A stretch of 64,000 nucleotides of DNA from Enterovirga rhinocerotis. Its GTDB lineage: Bacteria; Pseudomonadota; Alphaproteobacteria; Rhizobiales; Beijerinckiaceae. Below, one piece after another: positions 44,158-55,837 of the stretch (within the stretch, counting starts at the first letter, position 1; every line of letters begins with the position of its first letter). Location of the stretch: contig NZ_SNZR01000011.1 of NCBI RefSeq assembly GCF_004363955.1, positions 930,001 through 994,000 on the forward strand, written 5' to 3'. The notes below the pieces were generated by a model. That model was not told the DNA's origin and made no database searches. It saw nothing but the letters and a program-made list of their open reading frames with translations. The position numbers were made by a program, and so were the translations under genes.

Positions 44158-44799
44158 TCAGGCGCCGAGGATCGGCTTGATGGTCTTCTCGAAGCTCTCG
44201 ATGTCGTTGTTGCCCTGGTGACGCTTGCCGTTGATGAAGAAGGTCGGCGTGGAATCGACCTTGAACACGTCGGCCGCGCGGGTGCGGGAGGCATTGACGC
44301 CGTCGAGCAGCTTCTGGTCCTTCAGGATCTGGTTGAAACGCTCGTCCGAGATGCCGGCCTGACGCAGGAGCTGCTTGACGGAGGCGAGGACCTTCGCGGC
44401 CTCCGGCTCGCGCAACCAGCTCGCCTGCGTTTCGAACAGGAGATCGGTGATCGGATAGTACTTCGCGGGGTCCGACCGCGCGACCATGTAGAGCGCCGTG
44501 TCGATCTGGTTGAGGGGAAACTCGCGCAGCGTGAAGCGCACCTGTCCGGTGTCGATGTAGCGCTTCTTGAGTTCCGTGTAGGTGGTGTTGTGGAAGGCGG
44601 CGCAATGGTTGCAGGTCAGCGACGCGTATTCGACGATCGTGACCTTCGCGCCCTCGGGGCCTTGCCAGATGTCGCCGAGCGGGCCGGGCTCCATCAACTG
44701 GGCGACGTCGACGTTCTGCGCGAAGGCGGGCCCGATTCCGGCCCAGGCGGTCGCGGCAGCCGCCGCCATCAATCCCACTGTTTCGCGGCGCGTGATCAT
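44158..44799 (-). CDS. DsbA family protein (thiol-disulfide oxidoreductase) 2
   Basis: A 213-residue secreted protein with signal peptide TRRETVGLMAAAAATAWAG, active site YASLTCNHCAAFHNTTY (C-N-H-C) and cis-proline region VDSTPTFFINGKRHQGN. It is clearly related to the neighbouring protein; the active-site dipeptides differ (SR and NH), so redox potentials may differ. The start at 44799 has AAGGA upstream. Confidence 0.92.
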   Translation of the reverse strand: MITRRETVGLMAAAAATAWAGIGPAFAQNVDVAQLMEPGPLGDIWQGPEGAKVTIVEYASLTCNHCAAFHNTTYTELKKRYIDTGQVRFTLREFPLNQIDTALYMVARSDPAKYYPITDLLFETQASWLREPEAAKVLASVKQLLRQAGISDERFNQILKDQKLLDGVNASRTRAADVFKVDSTPTFFINGKRHQGNNDIESFEKTIKPILGA

Positions 44800-44836
44800 G
44801 GATTTCGGTCCTTGCAAGTGCCGATGAGCTAAGGCG

Positions 44837-45337
44837 TCAGCGGGAGCGTGACAAGGCGGGGCCGCCGGCTGCGACGGCATGGCCCAGCCGCGTCAGCGCC
44901 TCGCGGAGCGCCGCATCCTCGACGGGCGTGGTGGCGGCGGCGACGCGCCGGCAATCGTCGGCCGTGGGGAGGGGCGGAATGGCGCGCGCCCGGCGCGTCT
45001 CACGGCCGACCGGGCCCTGCTTCAGCACGATCCGGCCGATGCAGCGCCAGCCATAGACCGCATTGATCCGCTCGACGAGCACCGGCGCCATGTGCTGCAG
45101 CTCCAGCGCGAAGGCGCTCTCGACCCGCACGACGAGGCGGGCGGGATCGGAGGCGGCCGCCTCGCCGGGGCGCCGGCGGGGCCATTCGACCTTGACCGGG
45201 CGGCAGAAGCCGGCGAGCCGCTCCCCGACGATCTCCGGCCAGGAGGCGACGAGGTCCTGCCCGGTGAATCCCTGCGCGGCGAGCGCGGGATCGAGCGCGG
45301 ACCCGATCAGATCGGCGAGGGGCTGAAGGCGTGCCAT
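44837..45337 (-). CDS. dciA: DUF721/DciA family protein
   Basis: A 166-residue protein with the DciA-like N-terminal domain: LADLIGSALDPALAAQGFTGQDLVASWPEIVGERLAGFCRPVKVEW. In bacteria without DnaC, DciA proteins load or regulate the replicative helicase DnaB. The basic C-terminal part is probably flexible. It lies between dsbA-like genes and a formyltransferase gene. Confidence 0.82.
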   Translation of the reverse strand: MARLQPLADLIGSALDPALAAQGFTGQDLVASWPEIVGERLAGFCRPVKVEWPRRRPGEAAASDPARLVVRVESAFALELQHMAPVLVERINAVYGWRCIGRIVLKQGPVGRETRRARAIPPLPTADDCRRVAAATTPVEDAALREALTRLGHAVAAGGPALSRSR

Positions 45338-45382
45338 GGCCGCGAAAGGATAGCGGCTCGGCGGGCCGCTGTGAACGCGGCT

Positions 45383-46195
45383 TCAGCCCCGCAAAGCCTC
45401 GCCGACGTCGGACAGCCCCGCTGCCCGGCGCCCCTTGCGAGCCAGTGCCGCCATCTCCGCGCGGGTGGGGAAGGCGCGATAGGGCAGGACGGGGAGCGGG
45501 GTTTCGGACGCCGATCCGGCCGCGATCTCCGGCAGCACGCGGTCGAGTAGGGGGAGGGCGGCCTCGTGCAGGCGTGCGGCGGCGGCGAGGGCGGTGAGGC
45601 CCGGCGCGTCAGCCATCTCGGTCTGGGCGAGGAGGCCGCCCGCATCGATTCGCGGCGCGAGCCGATGGATCGAGACGCCGAGCCGGATCGGCTCGTCGAG
45701 CAGGGCGTGGATCGTCGGGACGGGGCCGCGATGCAGCGGCAAGAGGCCGGGATGGACGTTGATGCCGCCGAAGGGGGCCGCCGCGATCGTCTCGGCGGTC
45801 AGGATCTGATCGAAATGGAAGCTCACCAGGAGCTCGGCGCCGGAAGCGGCCAAGGCATCCCGGAAGGCGGGCCCGTTCACATCCTCGACCTTGGCCGTCG
45901 GGATGCCGCGCTCGGCGCAGGAGCGGGCGAGCGGCGTCCGGTCGACGTCGCCGGGCGGCGCGCGGCGCAGGGCGTCGACGAGGCCGGGCAGGGCGAAATT
46001 CAGCACGAGATAGGGCAGGATGCGCGGCCCGGACCGACGGAGCCGCCGCCAGGTCTGGCCGAAGGCCCCGCCCGCCTGTGGCCGATAGGGATCGGACAGG
46101 CCGACGAGGGCGATGTCGTCCGCATGCGCGGCCACGAATCGGCGCACGGCGCGCCGGTTGGCCAGAGCCTCGAGCGTCAGGAGGGCGATGCGCAA
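45383..46195 (-). CDS. Formyltransferase family protein (Fmt-like)
   Basis: A 270-residue protein with the formyl transferase catalytic block: LLVSFHFDQILTAETIAAAPFGGINVHPGLLPLHRGPVPTIHALL (Asn and His of the site) and SIHRLAPRIDAGGLL (Asp). It is about 40 residues shorter than Fmt and lacks an obvious tRNA-binding C-terminal domain, so a role in sugar or amino-acid N-formylation is possible. Its position between mutY and dciA is unusual. Confidence 0.8.
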   Translation of the reverse strand: MRIALLTLEALANRRAVRRFVAAHADDIALVGLSDPYRPQAGGAFGQTWRRLRRSGPRILPYLVLNFALPGLVDALRRAPPGDVDRTPLARSCAERGIPTAKVEDVNGPAFRDALAASGAELLVSFHFDQILTAETIAAAPFGGINVHPGLLPLHRGPVPTIHALLDEPIRLGVSIHRLAPRIDAGGLLAQTEMADAPGLTALAAAARLHEAALPLLDRVLPEIAAGSASETPLPVLPYRAFPTRAEMAALARKGRRAAGLSDVGEALRG

Positions 46196-46307
46196 AGGCG
46201 GGACCTCGAGGATATGCGAGCGCGCTCGCCCCGCTTCAGGTTAGAGGAGATCGAGATCAGCATCGACCGATTCGGCCTCCGTCCTGTCCGCCCGAACCGA
46301 CCCGCCC

Positions 46308-48615
<2,308 letters not shown>

Positions 48616-48721
48616 TTATGCGTCGGGCAGGGTAAAGACCGGGTTTTCTGGGAGCGCCCCGCCGCGTTTCGTTTTGGGGCTGCAGATTTTGCCGACCGCG
48701 CGGCAATGGTTTCGATCGGGT

Positions 48722-49357
48722 TTAGGCGGCGCTTTTTTCTTGCATCGCCTCGGCGAGGCGCACCGGCGCGAAGGAGCGGCGGTGATGGGGGCAGGGACCC
48801 TCGTGGCGGAGGGCGGCCAGATGCGCCGCCGTCGAATAGCCGACATTGGTCGTGAAGCCGTAGGCCGGGAATTGCAGCGCGAGGCGCTTCATCAGCCGGT
48901 CCCGAACGACCTTGGCGACGATCGAGGCCGCGGCGATGGACGGGACCGAGGCGTCGCCCTTGATCACCGCCTCGACGTCGCAGGGCAAAGGCGGCGGGTC
49001 GTTGCCGTCGACCAGCGCCGCGTCCGGCCGGCAGGGCAGGGCGGCAAGCGCCCGGCACATGGCCTGGAGCGAGGCCTGGCGGATGTTGATCCGGTCGATC
49101 TCCCAGGCCGGAACGGCCGCGATCCCGACCGAGGCGCAGCGCAGGATCTCGCCATAGAGTTCCTCGCGGCGCTCGGCCGCGATCGCCTTCGAATCGCCGA
49201 GCCCCTTCGGGATGCGGCGCATGTCGAGCACGACGGCTGCCGCGACGACCGGCCCGGCGAGAGGCCCCCGCCCGACCTCGTCGAGCCCCGCGACGAGCCC
49301 CTTGCCGCAGCGGATCAGCTTGCGTTCGCGGGTCGGCTTGAGGATCGGTAGGGGCAT
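48722..49357 (-). CDS. rnhB: Ribonuclease HII
   Basis: RNase HII removes ribonucleotides in RNA/DNA hybrids. Motifs: [22 protein letters not shown] (catalytic Asp-Glu), DSKAI, ALVDGN and SIVAKVVRD. The length from ATG 49357 is 211 residues. A longer reading upstream runs into a GC-rich repeat and is not credible. It lies 139 bp upstream of ccrM on the same strand. Confidence 0.93.
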   Translation of the reverse strand: MPLPILKPTRERKLIRCGKGLVAGLDEVGRGPLAGPVVAAAVVLDMRRIPKGLGDSKAIAAERREELYGEILRCASVGIAAVPAWEIDRINIRQASLQAMCRALAALPCRPDAALVDGNDPPPLPCDVEAVIKGDASVPSIAAASIVAKVVRDRLMKRLALQFPAYGFTTNVGYSTAAHLAALRHEGPCPHHRRSFAPVRLAEAMQEKSAA

Positions 49358-49477
49358 CGGGCAGGCGGTGGCGGTGGAACGGGACGGATACCCGAACCGA
49401 CCGGACCCCGATTCGCAATCGCGGGAAGGGGCGCGCGACGGCGAACATGTCGTCCAGGCCGATCGGACACGTCCGCC

Positions 49478-49580
49478 CTCCTCATCCTGAGGCGCCCCGC
49501 GCAGCGGGGCCTCGAAGGACGCACCACGGTCATGCGTGCTTCGAGTGCGACCTTCGGCCCCCACCTCAGCATGAGGAGGG
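49478..49580. repeat. GC-rich palindromic repeat, family A, copy 4
   Basis: Complete copy: CCTCATCCTGAGG at the left end and CCTCAGCATGAGG at the right end, with cgcgcagcggggcctcgaaggacgc and gcttcgag inside. It lies between rnhB and the radical SAM gene. Confidence 0.85.
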
Positions 49581-49604
49581 GAGTGCGGCCTTGCCGCTGA
49601 GAGC

Positions 49605-50783
49605 TCAGAACAGCGCGAGCTGACCCGTCTCCTTGGCCGGCCGCCTGAACAGGTCGGTGCGCAGGCGCGTCCGCTCGGTGTTGAAGCCGAGACGGCCCGC
49701 TGCCGCCTCGAACCTGCGGCCGATCATCCAGGCGTAGGGGCCGACGCCCGTCTGGCGCTGGCCGAAGGCCGAATCGTAGAGCTTGCCGCCCCGCGTCTCC
49801 TCGACGAGCGAGAGCACGTGCTTCATGCGGTCGGGATAGTTCTCGGCCAGCCAGTCCCGCACGATGCCCTTCAGCTCGTGCGGCAGGCGCAGCAGGACGT
49901 AGCCCGCCTCCCGCGCTCCGGACGCGTAGGCCGCCCGCAGGATGCTCTCGATCTCGTGATCGTTGATGGCCGGGATGAGCGGCGCGACCAGGACCGAGAC
50001 GGGAATGCCGGCCTCGGTGAGCTGGCGGATCGCCGAGAGACGCTTCGTCGGCGTCGCCGCGCGCGGCTCCATCCGGCGTGCGAGGCGCGGATCGAGCGTC
50101 GTGACCGACAGCGCGACCTTGGCGAGACCGCGTTCCGCCATGCGCGACAGGATGTCGATGTCTCGCGTGACCAGGGCCGATTTCGTGACGATGCCGACGG
50201 GATGGCCCGCCTCTTCCAGGACCTCCAGCACCTGCCGCGTGATCCGGTAGTGACGCTCGATCGGCTGGTAGGGGTCGGTGTTCGTCCCCATCGCGATCAT
50301 GCGCGGCTCGTAGCCCGGCGCGGACAGCTCCTTGCGCAGGAGTTCGGGCGCGTTCGGCTTGGCGAAGAGCTTGGTCTCGAAATCGAGCCCGGGGGACAGG
50401 CCCTGATAGGCGTGGCTCGGCCGCGCGAAGCAATAGACGCAGCCATGCTCGCAGCCCCGGTAGGGATTGATCGAGCGATCGAAGCCGATATCGGGCGAAT
50501 CGTTCTTCGTGATGATCGTGCGCGGCTTCTCGATCGTGACCTCGGTGCGGAGATCGTCGATCTCCTCGTCGATGTCCCAGCCGTCGTCGATGCGCTCGCG
50601 CTGGACCGGCTCGTAGCGCCCGTCGGGATTGGCCGTCGCACCGCGTCCGCGACGACGATCCGTCTCGACCGGTCCGTAGGTGCGAAGATCGGGACGCCGC
50701 CGATCGATGACAGGTGCGGGGACGCGTGGCGCGGGGCGGGTCCCGTCTATGAAATTCCGCGGGCGAAGGAGCGTGTCGACCAT
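49605..50783 (-). CDS. PA0069 family radical SAM protein
   Basis: A 392-residue protein with the radical SAM cluster motif [13 protein letters not shown] (C111, C115, C118) and blocks [25 protein letters not shown] and [11 protein letters not shown]. The family is related to spore photoproduct lyase; its role is not established. The start at ATG 50783 has AGGAGG seven bases upstream. A perfect LexA box lies 39 bp upstream, so it is probably under SOS control. Confidence 0.88.
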   Translation of the reverse strand: MVDTLLRPRNFIDGTRPAPRVPAPVIDRRRPDLRTYGPVETDRRRGRGATANPDGRYEPVQRERIDDGWDIDEEIDDLRTEVTIEKPRTIITKNDSPDIGFDRSINPYRGCEHGCVYCFARPSHAYQGLSPGLDFETKLFAKPNAPELLRKELSAPGYEPRMIAMGTNTDPYQPIERHYRITRQVLEVLEEAGHPVGIVTKSALVTRDIDILSRMAERGLAKVALSVTTLDPRLARRMEPRAATPTKRLSAIRQLTEAGIPVSVLVAPLIPAINDHEIESILRAAYASGAREAGYVLLRLPHELKGIVRDWLAENYPDRMKHVLSLVEETRGGKLYDSAFGQRQTGVGPYAWMIGRRFEAAAGRLGFNTERTRLRTDLFRRPAKETGQLALF

Positions 50784-50821
50784 GGTCGCCTCCTGCGAAT
50801 CAGTGAATGTTCTCCTTTATA

Positions 50822-50836
50822 GAACAAAAGAAGAAC
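50822..50836. promoter_or_regulatory. LexA (SOS) box, alphaproteobacterial type
   Basis: GAACAAAAGAAGAAC is an exact GAAC-N7-GAAC site, the LexA recognition sequence of alphaproteobacteria. It is 39 bp upstream of the radical SAM gene start. The only other gene facing it is none: moaB ends on the other side. Confidence 0.8.
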
Positions 50837-50970
50837 ATTGCCATTGTCGTAATCCGTACACTCCCGCGAGGGGTGGATTCCCCAGGGGAGGCGGGTGTCG
50901 CAGAGCGAACGAACCGTGATCGAGCTCGTTCCGACAAGGCTGTGGATAAGTTGGATAACTCGCTGGGGCC

Positions 50971-51516
50971 TCAGCGAGCGCCGCGCCGCAGGTGCTCGTC
51001 CAGACGAGGCATGATCTCGACGAAGTTGCAGGGCCGGTGGCGATAGTCGAGCTGGGCGGCGAGGATGCCGTCCCAAGCGTCGCGGCAGGCGCCCGGCGAT
51101 CCCGGCAGGACGAAGACATAGGTCGTGCCGACGAGGCCGGCCGTCGCGCGCGACTGAATCGTCGAGACACCGATCTTGTCGTAGCTGATGCGATGGAACA
51201 CGGCCGAGAAGCCCTCCATCCGCTTGTCGAACATCGGCTCGACCGCCTCGGGCGTCACGTCGCGGCCGGTGAAGCCGGTGCCGCCGGTGGTGATGACGAC
51301 GTCGACTTGCGGGTCGGCGCACCAGGCGGCGACGGCGCCGCGGATCACCTCGACGTCGTCGGCGACGACCTTGCGGCCGGCGAGGGTGTGGCCCGCGCCG
51401 GTCAGACGCTCGGCGAGCGTGTCGCCCGAGCGGTCCTCCGCGAGGCTGCGGGTGTCGGAGACGGTGAGGACCGCGATGCGCAGCGGGATGAACTGCTTCG
51501 TCGCATCGAGGGCCAT
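50971..51516 (-). CDS. moaB: Molybdenum cofactor biosynthesis protein B
   Basis: A 181-residue MoaB/MogA-fold protein: IAVLTVSDTRSLAEDRSGDTLAERL, DVVITTGGTGFTGRDVTPEAVEPMFDKRMEGFSAVFH and YVFVLPGSPGACRDAW. It binds molybdopterin or its adenylate in the molybdenum cofactor pathway. No other moa gene is close. The gene is 16 bp downstream of the metallopeptidase gene on the same strand. Confidence 0.92.
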   Translation of the reverse strand: MALDATKQFIPLRIAVLTVSDTRSLAEDRSGDTLAERLTGAGHTLAGRKVVADDVEVIRGAVAAWCADPQVDVVITTGGTGFTGRDVTPEAVEPMFDKRMEGFSAVFHRISYDKIGVSTIQSRATAGLVGTTYVFVLPGSPGACRDAWDGILAAQLDYRHRPCNFVEIMPRLDEHLRRGAR

Positions 51517-51532
51517 CGATCGTTCCCCGTCG

Positions 51533-52441
51533 TCAGAGGCGCGAGGTGCGGAAGGTGTCGCAGCTCTGGACCTGACCCGACTTGAAGCCGGTCAGGAGCC
51601 AGCGCACGCGCTGCTCCGAGGAGCCATGCGTGAAGCTGTCGGGCATGACCTCGCCGCGCCCGCGCCCCTGGAGCCGGTCGTCGCCGATGGCCTGGGCCGC
51701 GGCGACGGCCTGGCGCATGTCCTTCTCGGTGATGGCGTTGAAGCGGTCGTTCGAGTTCCTCGCCCAGACGCCCGCGAGGCAATCGGCCATCAGCTCGACG
51801 CGCCGCGAGAGGTCGTTGGCCGTCCGCTCGTCGACCTGCTGCTGCCGGTTCTGCACCTTGGGCAGGATGCCGAGGAGGTTCTGCACGTGGTGGCCGACCT
51901 CGTGCGCGATGACATAGGCATAGGCGAAGTCGCCGCCGGTGCCGAACTTCTGCTGCATCTCCTGGAAGAAGGAGGTGTCGATATAGACCTTGCGGTCGAG
52001 CGGGCAGTAGAATGGACCCATCTGCGATTGCGCGCCGCCGCAGGCGGAGCGGGTTGAGCCCGTGTAGATAACCATCCCGGCGGGCGCATACTGCCGGTTC
52101 ATCTGGGACGGCAGGACCTCTTTCCAGACATCCTCGGTGTTGCCGACGACGCGAGCGACGAAATTGCCCATCTGATCGGACGGCGCGCCCTTCTGCCCCG
52201 GCTGCGGCGCGGGAGCCTGGCGCTCATAGCCGCCGCGATTGCCGCCGAGCATGTCCGCGCCCGAGATGAGGATGCGCGGATCGATCCCGAGCGCCCAGGC
52301 GATGATGCCGATCACGATCATGGTGCCGATTCCGAGACCGCCGCGCCCGCCGGGCATCGGCATGCCGAACCCGCCGCCGCCGCCGCCCTGGCCGCGCCGG
52401 TCCTCCACATTCCCGGAGGGGCGAAAATCTTCCCAACGCAT
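51533..52441 (-). CDS. Neutral zinc metallopeptidase (YpfJ-like)
   Basis: A 302-residue protein. A glycine-rich N-terminus is followed by one membrane helix (IGTMIVIGIIAWALGI) and a zinc peptidase domain: YAYVIAHEVGHHVQNLLGI holds the HExxH zinc site, and ELMADCLAGVWA the third ligand. The topology suggests an inner membrane protein with the domain in the periplasm. The substrate is unknown. Confidence 0.88.
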   Translation of the reverse strand: MRWEDFRPSGNVEDRRGQGGGGGGFGMPMPGGRGGLGIGTMIVIGIIAWALGIDPRILISGADMLGGNRGGYERQAPAPQPGQKGAPSDQMGNFVARVVGNTEDVWKEVLPSQMNRQYAPAGMVIYTGSTRSACGGAQSQMGPFYCPLDRKVYIDTSFFQEMQQKFGTGGDFAYAYVIAHEVGHHVQNLLGILPKVQNRQQQVDERTANDLSRRVELMADCLAGVWARNSNDRFNAITEKDMRQAVAAAQAIGDDRLQGRGRGEVMPDSFTHGSSEQRVRWLLTGFKSGQVQSCDTFRTSRL

Positions 52442-52521
52442 CGCGTGTCCTCGAACGGCTACCGGCTCGCGCCGCGGGTCAAATCCGGCACCCGGGACCG
52501 GTTCCAGGCAGATGTGTGGCT

Positions 52522-53373
52522 TTAGACGCCCCGGTCAAGCTCGCGGCGCAGCAGGCGCAGGTCGCGCCAGGCGAAGCGCTTGTGGAGCGGCTGGCGCAGA
52601 AGATAGGCCGGGTGCAGCATCGGCAGGACGCGCAGGCTCCGCTCGCCGAGGGCGTAGTCGTACCAGCGGCCGCGCGTTCGGGTGATGCCTTCCTTCAGGC
52701 CGAGGATCACCTGCGTCGAGGGCGCGCCGAGGGTGAGCAGGATGTCGGGGGCGGCGAGTTCGATCTGCCGCTGTGTGAACGGCAGGCAGATCGCGACCTC
52801 CTGTGGGGTCGGCGTCCGGTTCCCCGGCGGCCGCCACGGAACGATGTTGGCGATGTAGACACAGTTCCGGTCGAGCCCGATCGCGCCGAGCATGCGGTCG
52901 AGCAACTGGCCCGCCCGGCCGACGAAGGGCTTGCCCGTCCGGTCCTCCTCGGCGCCGGGAGCCTCGCCCAGGATCATGACGCGCGAGCCCGGCGTGCCGT
53001 CGGCGAAGGCCAGTTGCCGCGCGGTCCCCTTCAGCGCGCAGCCGTCGAATGCGTCGAGGAGGGCGCGCAACTCCTCGAGGGTTCGGGCGCTCGCAGCGCG
53101 CGCCCGCGCATCGGCCGCGATGACCTCAGCCGGCTGCGTCGCCGCATTGGGGAGCCCCGGAAGGCGCTGTTCGATGCGGGGCTCCGGGCTCGGTGCCCGT
53201 TGCGGCTCCTCCGGCTGGACGGTCAGGGGGGGGCGCGAGACAGCCGGCAGCTCCGGCCGGTCGGCCTCGGCGAAGCGGTCGTGCGGAGCCTCGTCGAGCG
53301 CGACGTCGACTCCCGCCGCGACGTAGAAGTCGAGCAGGGCGATCCACTGGTCGCGGTCGGCGGCGGCGTCCAT
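52522..53373 (-). CDS. Uracil-DNA glycosylase (family 4-like)
   Basis: A 283-residue protein. The first ~85 residues are poorly conserved. The core has VMILGEAPGAEEDRTGKPFVGRAGQLLDRML, VYIANIVPWRPPGNRTPTPQEVA and the C-terminal LPMLHPAYLLRQP, the family-4 motifs. It removes uracil from DNA. The KRRIH loop of UdgX is absent. Cysteines at CALKG and in CVYIANIV and AICLPF may bind an iron-sulfur cluster. Confidence 0.88.
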   Translation of the reverse strand: MDAAADRDQWIALLDFYVAAGVDVALDEAPHDRFAEADRPELPAVSRPPLTVQPEEPQRAPSPEPRIEQRLPGLPNAATQPAEVIAADARARAASARTLEELRALLDAFDGCALKGTARQLAFADGTPGSRVMILGEAPGAEEDRTGKPFVGRAGQLLDRMLGAIGLDRNCVYIANIVPWRPPGNRTPTPQEVAICLPFTQRQIELAAPDILLTLGAPSTQVILGLKEGITRTRGRWYDYALGERSLRVLPMLHPAYLLRQPLHKRFAWRDLRLLRRELDRGV

Positions 53374-53532
53374 CCCCGCCTTCTAGAGGCTGTGCCGGCC
53401 CTTCGATAGGGTCTGGATGCGCTGCCTGCTCGTCCCGCCCGGCCTTGCGGTCTCGCCCACGGCTTGTCACGGAACCGACTGGACCCCATACGTCGTTGGA
53501 TGTGTTCCAAGGTATCTGGAACGGGAGAGAGT

Positions 53533-55212
53533 ATGTCCGAGCAGGACGACGCGCTGCCGGCGCGGGAATCGATGGATTACGATGTCGTGATCGCGGGGGG
53601 CGGCCCGGCCGGGCTCGCGACCGCGATACGGCTGAAACAGATCGCCGCGGAACGCGGCGAGGATATCTCCGTCGTTCTCGTCGAGAAGGGGTCCGAGATC
53701 GGTGCGCATATCCTCTCGGGCGCCGTCATCGACCCGAGCGGCCTCGACGCCCTCATGCCGGAATGGCGCGACGATCCCGATCGCCCGCTCAAGACCGAGG
53801 TGACGAAGGACGAGTTCATGTATCTCGGCGCGGGAGGCGGCGTGAAGCTGCCGACCTTCGCGATGCCGAAGCTGATGGACAACCACGGCAACTACATCGG
53901 CTCGCTCGGCGATGTCGCGCGCTGGCTGGGGCGGCAGGCCGAAGCCCTCGGGGTCGAGATCTATCCGGGTTTCGCGGCCTCCGAGGTGCTGATCGAGGAC
54001 GGAAAGGTCGTCGGGATCGCGACCGGCGACATGGGCATCGACAAGTCGGGCGAGCACAAGGGCGACTACACGCGCGGCATGGAGCTTCGCGGCCGCTACA
54101 CGATCCTGGCCGAGGGCTGCCGCGGCAGCCTGACGAAGCAGGTCCTCGACCGCTACAAGCTCAACCAGCACAGCGACCATCAGAAATACGGTCTCGGCGT
54201 GAAGGAGCTGTGGCAGGTCAAGCCGGACCAGTTCCGCAAGGGGCTCGTCCAGCACGCCATGGGCTGGCCCCTCGGGAACCGCGTCGGCGGCGGCTCCTGG
54301 CTCTACCATTTCGACGACCATCTCGTGTCGGTCGGCTTCGTCGTCCACCTGAACTACGAGAACCCGACGCTCTCCCCCTTCGAGGAGATGCAGCGGTTCA
54401 AGACGCACCCGATGATCCGCGAGACCTTCGAGGGCGGCAAGCGCATCGCCTATGGCGCGCGCGCCATCATGGAAGGCGGCTGGCAATCGGTCCCGAAGCT
54501 CGTCTTCCCCGGCGGCTGCCTCGTCGGGGATTCGGCCGGCTTCGTGAACGTGCCGAGGATCAAGGGCTCGCATAACGCCATCCTGTCGGGGATGCTCTGC
54601 GCGGACCATCTCGCGCCGGCTCTCGCCGAGGGTCGCTCGCACGACGAACTGACGGCGTACGACGAATCCTGGCGCGGCTCGCCCATCGGGCGGGACCTCT
54701 ACAAGGTGCGCAACGTCAAGCCGCTCTGGTCGAAATACGGGACCATGATCGGCGTCGGCCTCGGCGGCCTCGACATGTGGACGAATGAGCTGATCGGCTC
54801 CTCGTTCTTCGGCACGCTGCCGCACGGCAAGTCCGACTTCCAGACCCTGAAGCCGGTCTCGGAGGTGAAGAAGATCGAGTATCCGCGGCCCGACGGCGTG
54901 CTGACCTTCGACCGCCTGTCCTCGGTCTTCCTGTCCAACACCAACCACGAGGAGGACCAGCCGGCCCATCTCAAGGTGAAGGACATGGAACTGCAGAAGC
55001 GCTCGGAGCACGACGTCTTCGGCGGCCCGTCGTCGCGCTATTGCCCGGCGGGCGTCTACGAATGGCTGGAGGAGCCCGGCACCGAGCCGCGCTTCGTGAT
55101 CAACGCGCAGAACTGCGTCCACTGCAAGACCTGCGACATCAAGGACCCGAACCAGAACATCAACTGGACCACCCCTGAAGGCGGCGGCGGGCCGAACTAT
55201 ATCGGGATGTGA
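53533..55212 (+). CDS. Electron transfer flavoprotein-ubiquinone oxidoreductase
   Basis: A 559-residue membrane-associated flavoprotein that passes electrons from ETF to ubiquinone. It has the FAD motif DVVIAGGGPAGLATAIRLKQIA, the ubiquinone region, and a C-terminal 4Fe-4S domain: YCPAGVYEW, NAQNCVHCKTCDIKDPNQNINW. The start at ATG 53533 matches the length of the family. It is divergent from the uracil glycosylase gene and probably feeds fatty or amino acid degradation. The ETF alpha and beta genes are not in the window. Confidence 0.96.
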   Translation: MSEQDDALPARESMDYDVVIAGGGPAGLATAIRLKQIAAERGEDISVVLVEKGSEIGAHILSGAVIDPSGLDALMPEWRDDPDRPLKTEVTKDEFMYLGAGGGVKLPTFAMPKLMDNHGNYIGSLGDVARWLGRQAEALGVEIYPGFAASEVLIEDGKVVGIATGDMGIDKSGEHKGDYTRGMELRGRYTILAEGCRGSLTKQVLDRYKLNQHSDHQKYGLGVKELWQVKPDQFRKGLVQHAMGWPLGNRVGGGSWLYHFDDHLVSVGFVVHLNYENPTLSPFEEMQRFKTHPMIRETFEGGKRIAYGARAIMEGGWQSVPKLVFPGGCLVGDSAGFVNVPRIKGSHNAILSGMLCADHLAPALAEGRSHDELTAYDESWRGSPIGRDLYKVRNVKPLWSKYGTMIGVGLGGLDMWTNELIGSSFFGTLPHGKSDFQTLKPVSEVKKIEYPRPDGVLTFDRLSSVFLSNTNHEEDQPAHLKVKDMELQKRSEHDVFGGPSSRYCPAGVYEWLEEPGTEPRFVINAQNCVHCKTCDIKDPNQNINWTTPEGGGGPNYIGM

Positions 55213-55236
55213 ATCGCCGAGGTTCGGAGGACCGAC

Positions 55237-55650
55237 ATGGCCAATCACGATCTGGCCGATCACGATCTGACGGGAATCTGGCAAGGGCTCTATTCCTACG
55301 AGGGGATCGGGCCTCATGTCGGCTTCACCGCGACCCTGCTGGAGACCGGCGGTGCGCTGTACGGCATGACGCACGAACGCGAGCCCTGGGCTGGCTCCTC
55401 GGATCTTGAGGCGAGCCTGTCGGGCTTGCGGTCCGGTCAGGCCGTCGTGTTCACGAAGGCCTATTCCGTTCAGGACGAAGCTCATCCGCCGATCGCGTAT
55501 GACGGGACCGTCAGCGCCGACGGGACCGAGATCGAAGGCACCTGGATGCTCTCGACGCTCCATCGCGAGACCATGTCCGGCCGCTTCCTGATGAGCAGGC
55601 CCGAACGCCGCGCCGTGGAGAGAGAACGGGCCCTCGCGGAGCGGCGCTGA
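55237..55650 (+). CDS. Hypothetical protein
   Basis: A 137-residue cytosolic protein I do not recognise. It looks beta-rich (TGIWQGLYSYEGIGPHVGFTATLLETGGALYGMTHE, ITVSADGTEIEGTWMLST-like segments), perhaps a small beta barrel of the kind where each strand carries a G-x-W turn. A GGAGG ribosome binding site precedes ATG 55237, 24 bp after ETF-QO, so the two are probably co-transcribed. Confidence 0.6.
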   Translation: MANHDLADHDLTGIWQGLYSYEGIGPHVGFTATLLETGGALYGMTHEREPWAGSSDLEASLSGLRSGQAVVFTKAYSVQDEAHPPIAYDGTVSADGTEIEGTWMLSTLHRETMSGRFLMSRPERRAVERERALAERR

Positions 55651-55837
55651 GTTCGGCGGGACGGTTCGGGGCTCGGCATCCGGCAGGATCGCGTGTCGGC
55701 ACGCTCCATGCGAAGGCAGTCGGGCGACGGGCGGCCGAGGGTGGCGCGCGGCAACGGGGCGCCTTGCCGCCCCGCGGCCGCGATGGCAAACCAGCGGACG
55801 CTCCCGATTCAGAGGCATCATCGGGACTGGAGCCGAC

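Noticed and set aside
49605-50783. True spore photoproduct lyase
   Set aside because: It is only distantly related; the cluster motif and blocks fit the PA0069 family, and the organism type does not form endospores.
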